Shown one piece after another: positions 13,602 to 18,071 of a stretch of 18,071 nt of DNA; the stretch's first letter is position 1, and each line of letters starts with the position of its first letter. The notes beneath the pieces were generated by a model that was given only the letters and a program-made list of their open reading frames with translations, searched no databases and was not told the origin of the DNA. The position numbers were made by a program, and so were the translations under genes. The stretch is from DAOTVS01 sp034436375 (GTDB lineage Bacteria > Chloroflexota > Anaerolineae > SpSt-313), in NCBI GenBank assembly GCA_034436375.1, contig DAOTVS010000134.1, positions 1-18,071 on the forward strand. Reading direction: 5' to 3'.

Positions 13602-14686
13602 GCAATCTCGGCCAAGGCCAGTAAATCCCCCGAAACAAGCCCCTGCCCGCCCAACAGAAGGGGCACGGGTGCGCGGCAGGCGGCCTCAGTCAGGGCGCGC
13701 AGGGTGGGGTCATTGATGCGACCCGGCTGCAGCAGGTCGGCGTAGAACCGGTCGCTGGCGGTGGGCCAGAGCTTCAGGTGAGCCCACAGGGGGCGGGTAT
13801 CCATAATGGCAGCGGTGCATGCGCCCGCGAGGGACTGGAAAAAGGCCTCTGCCCCCACCTGCTCGAGCAGGGCCCCCAGCCAGGCGCACACCTCACCGCG
13901 GGCCAGCCGGCCGCTGGCGCGCATGCCCCGCTCCTCGCTGAATATCCTCGTCTGGCAGGGGAGCCGCTCCAGGCGCGCCCAGGTAGCCGCGGAAGTGCGC
14001 CCGTAAACAAGCACCTCGCCGCGCGGGTTCCGCAGCTCGGCCAGTACGCGCTCCAGCGGCGCCGGGTCCAGGGGCAGGCTCTCTACCAGCCGACGCAGTG
14101 CAGGGCCGCAGGCCGGGTGCCGGGCAGCGATGGCCAGATCGTGTGGTGTATCCAGGTCGAGCCGGGTAGCCGCGCTCGCCGGCAGGCTCTCCACCGGAAG
14201 TCCTGCCGCGCGCAGCCGCCAGGCCAGGTCGTTATCGCTCGCGGGCAGCTCGATGCGGTCGAGGGCGGCGACCGGGGCCAGGGCGAGCAGGTCGGTGGAG
14301 TAGAGGTTGTTGGTGATGACGCCCTGCCCCAGGGCCAGCGCGCGCTGCGCGAGCGTCTCCAGGTCCGAGGCGGAAAGGAGGGGGCCGGCGCCTCCGCCGA
14401 TGTAGAGTAGGCGCTCCCAGCCGAACTGGGCCGCGACCTGGCGCAGGCGGCGCCCAAAGTGAAAGGGCTCGCCCGGCGGGTCGGGCAGGAGTTCGACGCC
14501 GCCCGGCAGAGATGCCCAGTCGGCCTTGGGGCTGGCGATCACGATGGGGCGCAGGCAGGGCCTCTCCAGGGCGCGCGCCGCCAAGTCGCACGCATTGGCC
14601 CGGCAGGCAGCGCTCACCCAGCGCTCAGGGTCGCTGGCCCCACCCGGGCCAACAAAGATGATCAGTGGCAGTTGCTCGCGTTCCAT
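13589..14686 (-). CDS. Conserved protein with a CofC/MobA-like nucleotidyltransferase fold (uncertain)
   Basis: 365 residues from ATG 14686; only a weak ACGAG is seen upstream. The N-terminal half has the layout of a glycosyltransferase-A/nucleotidyltransferase fold: a hydrophobic strand (LPLIIFVGPGG), a second (RPIVIASPK), RRLRQVAAQFGWERLLYIGGGAGPLLSASDLETL in place of a nucleotide-contacting strand-turn, and late LDLDTPHDLAIAARHP, reminiscent of the D-x-D-TP-DL motif of CofC-type guanylyltransferases. However, the usual N-terminal LxAGxGxRM substrate loop of MobA is not seen. The C-terminal half (about 210-365) has VLVYGRTSAATWARLE and SEERGMRASGR, which I cannot place. A fixed role such as cofactor F420 synthesis is not supported, as no pathway partner is nearby. 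Convergent with the ABC-2 operon; the shared hairpin separates them. Confidence 0.55.
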   Translation of the reverse strand: MEREQLPLIIFVGPGGASDPERWVSAACRANACDLAARALERPCLRPIVIASPKADWASLPGGVELLPDPPGEPFHFGRRLRQVAAQFGWERLLYIGGGAGPLLSASDLETLAQRALALGQGVITNNLYSTDLLALAPVAALDRIELPASDNDLAWRLRAAGLPVESLPASAATRLDLDTPHDLAIAARHPACGPALRRLVESLPLDPAPLERVLAELRNPRGEVLVYGRTSAATWARLERLPCQTRIFSEERGMRASGRLARGEVCAWLGALLEQVGAEAFFQSLAGACTAAIMDTRPLWAHLKLWPTASDRFYADLLQPGRINDPTLRALTEAACRAPVPLLLGGQGLVSGDLLALAEIAEGK

Positions 14687-14834
14687 CGCATCTCGTTGCT
14701 CATGACCGGTTTGTAGTGGGCGCTCAACAAGGCAAAACTAGCCTCCCATGCCCGATTGGGCACAACGCACGATGAAAACCCCCTTCGGTCTCCGGGCATC
14801 ATGCTCCGCATGTGGCCGGAACAAGCCTTTTGGA

Positions 14835-14884
14835 GGGAGTGGTGGGTCTGGGCGCCGCCTGCGGCGCTCAGACCCACCACTCCC
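14835..14884. repeat. 50-bp near-perfect palindrome (cruciform-prone)
   Basis: 14835-14858 pairs with 14861-14884 with a single G-T wobble (14851/14868) and a 2-nt loop. The outer arm is GGGAGTGGTGGGTCTG and the inner core is GCGCCGC / GCGGCGC. It stands in mid-intergenic space, about 150 bp from the nearest gene, and has no T tract, so a simple terminator role is less likely than for the other hairpins. Confidence 0.8.
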
Positions 14885-15011
14885 CTTCCGGATCAGGGCC
14901 GGGCTTGTGCGTGGCATGGCAGCCGGCAATTGCCCGGAAGGGTGTTGGCGCTACTTTCAGAAGGTAACCCCGACCCATCAAAACCAGCGCGGGAAGCCAT
15001 AAATGAAGCGA

Positions 15012-15037
15012 GGGGCCGGGCAAAATACCCCGGCCCC
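15012..15037 (-). terminator. Hairpin after hpf, likely terminator
   Basis: GGGGCCGGG (15012-15020) pairs with CCCGGCCCC (15029-15037) over an 8-nt loop. It lies about 40 bp beyond the hpf stop on the minus strand and has no long T run. Confidence 0.5.
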
Positions 15038-15075
15038 CCACAATCTCATCTCACGGCAAGCCATTGCCGCCCAAT

Positions 15076-15618
15076 CTATCCAACCACCGGCTCCAGGATG
15101 CCATAGTTGCCATCTTGGCGGCGGTAGAGAACATTCAACTCTGCGCTCTCCCCGTTGAGGAAGACGAAAAAGTCGTGGCCCAACAGCTCCATTTGCTCAA
15201 TCGCTTCATCGGGCGTCATCGGCGTCACCGGGAAGCGCTTGGTGCGCACGATATGGCTGGTTTCCTCCTCGGCCATTTCTTCTGCTGATTGCGTGTCTGC
15301 CGCGGCGCTGCGGGAGCGACCGCGCGCTCGTTTGCCCTTGTAGCGGGCAATCTGACGGACCATTTTGTCCAGCACCGCATCGATGGCAGTCTGCATGTCA
15401 TCGGAGCGCTCTTCACCGCGCAGGATCGTGCCGTTACTGCGCAACGTAACCTGCACAACATGGCGATCACCAGCGCTCTTGGTCTTTTGGAGGGATAGCT
15501 CGACATGAGCATCGTAGATACCCGGCAAGTGACGGTCCAGCTTGCCGAACTTTTTCTCCACATACGTGCGCAGCCAATCGGTTACCTCCACATTCTTGCC
15601 CTGCACGATCAGTTGCAT
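15076..15618 (-). CDS. hpf: Long-form ribosome hibernation promoting factor
   Basis: 180 residues. I start at the ATG at 15618 (MQLIVQGKNVEVTDWLRTYVEKK) because AAGGAG lies 8 nt upstream and the family begins there; an upstream in-frame ATG at 15669 would add 17 unrelated residues. The N-terminal S30AE domain (1 to about 100: KKFGKLDRHL, DAHVELSLQKTKSAGDRHVVQVTL, the acidic EERSDDMQTAIDAVLDKMVRQIARYKGK) binds the 30S decoding region. A charged, low-complexity linker follows (about 100-125), then the C-terminal domain IVRTKRFPVTPMTPDEAIEQMELLGHDFFVFLN, ending YGILEPVV. In long-form HPF this domain dimerises to join two 70S ribosomes into inactive 100S particles under starvation. Likely its own transcription unit: 162 bp separate it from the eamA-like gene. 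Confidence 0.95.
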   Translation of the reverse strand: MQLIVQGKNVEVTDWLRTYVEKKFGKLDRHLPGIYDAHVELSLQKTKSAGDRHVVQVTLRSNGTILRGEERSDDMQTAIDAVLDKMVRQIARYKGKRARGRSRSAAADTQSAEEMAEEETSHIVRTKRFPVTPMTPDEAIEQMELLGHDFFVFLNGESAELNVLYRRQDGNYGILEPVVG

Positions 15619-15751
15619 CTCGGTTTCTCCTTTCTTGCCTGGCGCCCACAGCACCCGGGCATAGCCCATCAGGCGTCCTCACAAGCTGGCCCATGGGAGT
15701 GCAGCGGGCATAACGCGGCCGATCAGCGGACAATGATGGGGATGATGGCGC

Positions 15752-15765
15752 CCTTTGTACAAAGG
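15752..15765. promoter_or_regulatory. 14-bp perfect dyad upstream of hpf, possible operator
   Basis: CCTTTGTACAAAGG is a perfect palindrome in the 162-bp gap between the EamA gene stop and the hpf start. It is AT-rich in a GC-rich setting and about 135 bp from the hpf ATG. No convincing -35/-10 pair was found nearby, so an operator role is only a suggestion. Confidence 0.3.
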
Positions 15766-15780
15766 CTGGCGCATGAATTG

Positions 15781-16743
15781 TTAAACGGAGTCTTGTTCAA
15801 TCCCATTGTAGCGGTTTTCTATCTGAATGTCAATGGGCCTGCGGCGGCCCACCAGATCACGGCTGCCCAGCAGGGTGATGCTGCCGATGATTAGAAGGGC
15901 GCCCAGGATCTGCCCCGGCGCCAGGCGCTCACCGAGGAGCAGGAAGGCCAGCAGGCCAGCGACCACCGGCTCCATAGAGACGACGATGCTGGCGACGCTG
16001 GCCGGCAGGTGATGGAGCCCGGCGGCATAGAGCAGGCCGCCGCACAGCCCGGGGCCAAGGGCCATGGCCAGGAGCCATACGATCGTTTGCGGCGTGCTCA
16101 CAGCATGCGCCAGGGCAGACGGCGTCTGCACCAGCGCCAGGAGGGGTACCCCAAAGGCCAGACCGAGGGTGAGCACCGTCCAGGGCGAGTAGTGGCGCAC
16201 AGCCTGCTTGTTCAGGATGCTGTAGCAGCCATAGCACAGGCTCGAGCCCAACCCGAGGGCGATGCCCGGGGCGTTGAGGCGCAGCAAGCCGGGCTCGTAG
16301 ACCTGAGCAACCAGGGCGGCGCCGGCCAGGGTGCCCACGAGGGCCAAGATGCCGGTGCGGCTCGGGCGCTCGCCCAGAAAGCGCCAGGCGTACAGGGTAA
16401 CCCACACGGGGGCCGTATACATCAACACCGCGGCCACTGCAACACCGGCTACTTGCACGGCGTAGGCGTAGACCAGGTAAAAGGCTGCTACGCCCACCGC
16501 CCCCAGGGCGGCAAAGAGCGGCCAATGGCGGCGCTCAACGTGCAGGGAGCGGCGGCGGATCAGGGCGATGGCCAGCAGGGCCGCCAGACCGATAGCGGCG
16601 CGGAAGAACACGATCGTCACCGGGGCCAGGCCATCATCGCGGCCCAGGACCGTGTAAAAGAGGCCCAGGGTGCCCCAGGCGGTAGCGGCCCCCAATACCA
16701 GCAGGTAGCCGCGCCCAAGATGGCTGCGGGGGTCACCGCTCAA
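15781..16743 (-). CDS. EamA/DMT-family transporter
   Basis: 320 residues from TTG 16743, whose TTGA overlaps the comF stop; AGGAGG (16756-16751) lies 7 nt upstream. A longer frame reaches 16857 but would run inside comF with no family similarity, so the TTG is preferred. Ten hydrophobic segments are arranged as two five-helix EamA repeats. The first begins GYLLVLGAATAWGTLGLFY and includes VLMYTAPVWVTLYAWRFLGERPS; the second begins GIALGLGSSLCYGCYSILNK and includes VSMEPVVAGLLAFLLLGERLAPGQ. The paired P-(V/E)-x(n)-GE(R) signatures are diagnostic. These inner-membrane carriers usually export amino acids or related metabolites; the substrate here is unknown. Translationally coupled to comF. Confidence 0.92.
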   Translation of the reverse strand: MSGDPRSHLGRGYLLVLGAATAWGTLGLFYTVLGRDDGLAPVTIVFFRAAIGLAALLAIALIRRRSLHVERRHWPLFAALGAVGVAAFYLVYAYAVQVAGVAVAAVLMYTAPVWVTLYAWRFLGERPSRTGILALVGTLAGAALVAQVYEPGLLRLNAPGIALGLGSSLCYGCYSILNKQAVRHYSPWTVLTLGLAFGVPLLALVQTPSALAHAVSTPQTIVWLLAMALGPGLCGGLLYAAGLHHLPASVASIVVSMEPVVAGLLAFLLLGERLAPGQILGALLIIGSITLLGSRDLVGRRRPIDIQIENRYNGIEQDSV

Positions 16744-17465
16744 CGAGGCGCCTCCTCGCCCCAATGGGGGCGGGCCAGGGTAAGCGCCCAGACGGCGCCA
16801 GCGCCCGCCTCTTTCAGGGCGGCTGCACAGGCGTCCAGGGTTGCGCCCGTAGTGCAAATATCATCGAGCAGGCAGACGGCCTGCCCCCGGAGCGCGGGGC
16901 CCACATAGCTAAAGGCGCCCTGCACATTAGCCAGCCGCTCCGCTGCGCCCAGGCCGACCTGCGGCGGCGTATGCCGGATGCGCCGTAGTGCGCGCTCATC
17001 GCACGGAATGCCTATCTCGTGGCTCAATTGCCTGGCCAGGAGCGCCGCCTGGTTAAAGCCCCGTTCACGGACCCGTTGCGGGTGGAGCGGCACCGGCAAG
17101 AGCAGCCCAACTGGCAGCGGCCCCTGGCGCCAGCACTCGGCCAGGAGCGCGCTCAGGGGCCCCTTGAGGGCGTGCACGCCGCCGTATTTGAAGCGGTGAA
17201 TGGCCTGCCGCAGCGGGCCGGCGTGCCAGGCCGCGGAGCGGAGGCCGTCTATCGCGTGAGGGTGCCGGCCATGGCGTGGGCAGCGCCCCTGAGGCGTGAG
17301 CGGCTCGCCGCAGCGCACGCAAAGGGGAGGGTGCAGGAATTCCACCTGCGCCAGGCAGCGGGCGCAGAAGAGCGAGCCCGGCTCGCCGCAGGCCACACAA
17401 CGCGGCGGGAAGAGCAGGTCCAGCAGGCTGCCCAGCACCCGCCTGGGGAGCGGGAGCGTATCCAT
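16740..17465 (-). CDS. comF: ComF-family phosphoribosyltransferase-like protein
   Basis: 241 residues, ATG 17465. The N-terminal zinc-finger region has paired cysteines: CVAC (23-26), CARC (34-37), CVRC (49-52) and Cys62. The middle holds the usual HRFKYGG (90-96) and PVPLHPQRVRERGFNQA (125-140) signatures. The PRPP-binding motif is VCLLDDICTTGATLDAC (197-213, Asp201-Asp202, TTGAT). ComF proteins take part in natural transformation, helping handle incoming single-stranded DNA; whether this organism is competent is not shown. The gene follows the methyltransferase gene after 9 bp and overlaps the EamA start, so all three may be one operon. No clear ribosome site is seen, which fits coupling to the gene upstream. 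Confidence 0.94.
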   Translation of the reverse strand: MDTLPLPRRVLGSLLDLLFPPRCVACGEPGSLFCARCLAQVEFLHPPLCVRCGEPLTPQGRCPRHGRHPHAIDGLRSAAWHAGPLRQAIHRFKYGGVHALKGPLSALLAECWRQGPLPVGLLLPVPLHPQRVRERGFNQAALLARQLSHEIGIPCDERALRRIRHTPPQVGLGAAERLANVQGAFSYVGPALRGQAVCLLDDICTTGATLDACAAALKEAGAGAVWALTLARPHWGEEAPR

Positions 17466-17474
17466 AATGCAGGC

Positions 17475-18071
17475 TCAGACCTCGCGTTCTTTGTAGGCGA
17501 AGGTGGTGAAAAGATCGCCCGTGTTGACAGAGATGGGCCATTGGCTGATGCCCAGGCAGCGGGCGATACTGCGCAACTTTTGCGACAGGCGCGGCACGCG
17601 GGTGCCCAGTTGGGCCAACACATAGTCCAGCAGCACATAGCGCCCCTGGGGCATCTGGCGGACGGTGCGAAAGCCCGTCAAGTCAAGCATATGCGCCAGG
17701 GTGCGGCCGGAGAAATAATAGAGGTGCATCTCCATCAGCCAGGGCCAGCGTGGCCCCAGGATGTGCGGCAACAGACTGTCGATATCAATGGTGTGAATGC
17801 AGACGAGCCCGCCCGGCCGCAGCAGGCGGTTGATGCGCACAAGCTCACCCTTGGGGTCGGTAAAGTGTTCGATCACATCCCAGAGGGTGATGACGTCGAA
17901 AGAGGCGGGGGGCAGGTCCACACTATCCAGAGTGCCCGTGAGCACATTGAGGCCGCGCTGCCGGGCTTCCTCTGCGGCCCAGAGCGAAGGCTCCACACCC
18001 CATCCCTCCCAGCCATGCCGGTTGGCGATCTCGATGAAGATGCCGGCGTAGCAGCCCACATCGAGCAGCCG
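17475..18071 (-). CDS. Class I SAM-dependent methyltransferase (5' end beyond the window)
   Basis: 198 codons are visible and the frame is open to the window edge. Motif I is LLDVGCYAGIF at the very start of the visible part, followed by GWGVEPS (motif II acidic Glu), FDVITLWDVIEHFTDPKGELVRINRLLRPGGLVCI (motifs IV-V) and the C-terminal half with HLYYFSGRTLAHMLDLTGF. This layout is that of Methyltransf_23-type enzymes, often found in glycan or polysaccharide gene clusters. The Tyr in GCYAG replaces the more common Gly, a variation seen in this group. The substrate is unknown. The N-terminal region before motif I lies outside the window. It ends 9 bp before comF. Confidence 0.9.
   Translation of the reverse strand, partial: RLLDVGCYAGIFIEIANRHGWEGWGVEPSLWAAEEARQRGLNVLTGTLDSVDLPPASFDVITLWDVIEHFTDPKGELVRINRLLRPGGLVCIHTIDIDSLLPHILGPRWPWLMEMHLYYFSGRTLAHMLDLTGFRTVRQMPQGRYVLLDYVLAQLGTRVPRLSQKLRSIARCLGISQWPISVNTGDLFTTFAYKEREV

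Larger units (their letters stand above)
14687..15075. other. Intergenic region with a long palindrome and a terminator hairpin
   Basis: A 389-bp gene-free stretch between the nucleotidyltransferase-like gene and hpf. It contains the 50-bp palindrome at 14835-14884 and the hairpin at 15012-15037. A weak minus-strand promoter for the upstream gene may lie at 14710-14737 (TTTTGC, 16 nt, TACAAA). Short ORFs crossing it have no ribosome sites and mirror each other through the palindrome, so I do not count them as genes. Confidence 0.6.

Noticed and set aside
13778..14410. Plus-strand frame opposite the nucleotidyltransferase-like gene
   Set aside because: No domain or start signal; the minus strand has better gene structure, although its family is uncertain.
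14662..15106. Small open frames on both strands across the 14835-14884 palindrome
   Set aside because: Their similarity to each other is produced by the palindrome; no ribosome sites.

Overview
The window is GC-rich and bacterial. The mix of genes suggests a Chloroflexota genome, probably Anaerolineae-like: an HNH nuclease, a divergent S41 peptidase, a heterodimeric ABC exporter pair, a GH4 glycosidase, a REP-associated transposase, PF06182-type ABC-2 exporter genes and a long-form hibernation factor. That assignment is inference from gene style; no rRNA or other phylogenetic marker is present.

Layout. 1-2274 (+): the tail of an unidentified membrane protein, a structured intergenic gap, an HNH endonuclease with a near-consensus extended -10 promoter and a strong terminator, then an S41/PDZ protease homologue lacking two of its usual catalytic residues. 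2305-7054 (+): a near-consensus promoter, an 18-codon leader ORF and an intrinsic terminator lie in front of a decayed ABC exporter gene. An intact, translationally coupled heterodimeric exporter pair (A and B) follows. 7060-7127 is a very long palindrome separating B from a convergent GH4 glycosidase (7132-8445, minus). 8537-9942 is the wreck of a second A-B pair, fused at the Walker A codons and frameshifted several times. 9973-10927 is a REP-type tyrosine transposase followed by an exact 137-bp tandem array of alternately oriented GTAG hairpins. 10955-13566 (+) is a three-gene, overlapping ABC-2 exporter operon. 13589-14686 (minus) is a nucleotidyltransferase-like protein of unknown function; its 3' end and that of the convergent ATPase gene lie in one hairpin. 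15076-18071 (minus) holds hpf, an EamA transporter, comF and a truncated SAM methyltransferase.

Main themes. (1) The exporter locus exists in three states: intact (A+B), a partial A copy, and an A'-B' chimera. The main deletions can be traced to short direct repeats (8 bp and 8 bp) or a 17-bp shared Walker A segment still visible in the intact genes. (2) A and B carry complementary degenerations, as expected of an asymmetric heterodimeric exporter with one catalytic ATP site. (3) Intergenic DNA is rich in long near-perfect palindromes. Some start with GTAG, and they sit in the same window as a REP transposase whose family recognises GTAG-hairpin elements. (4) The 18-codon ORF plus terminator looks like an attenuator or a small-peptide gene for the exporter locus; the sequence alone does not decide which.

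All homology statements come from reading motifs and comparing copies inside the window; no database search was run.
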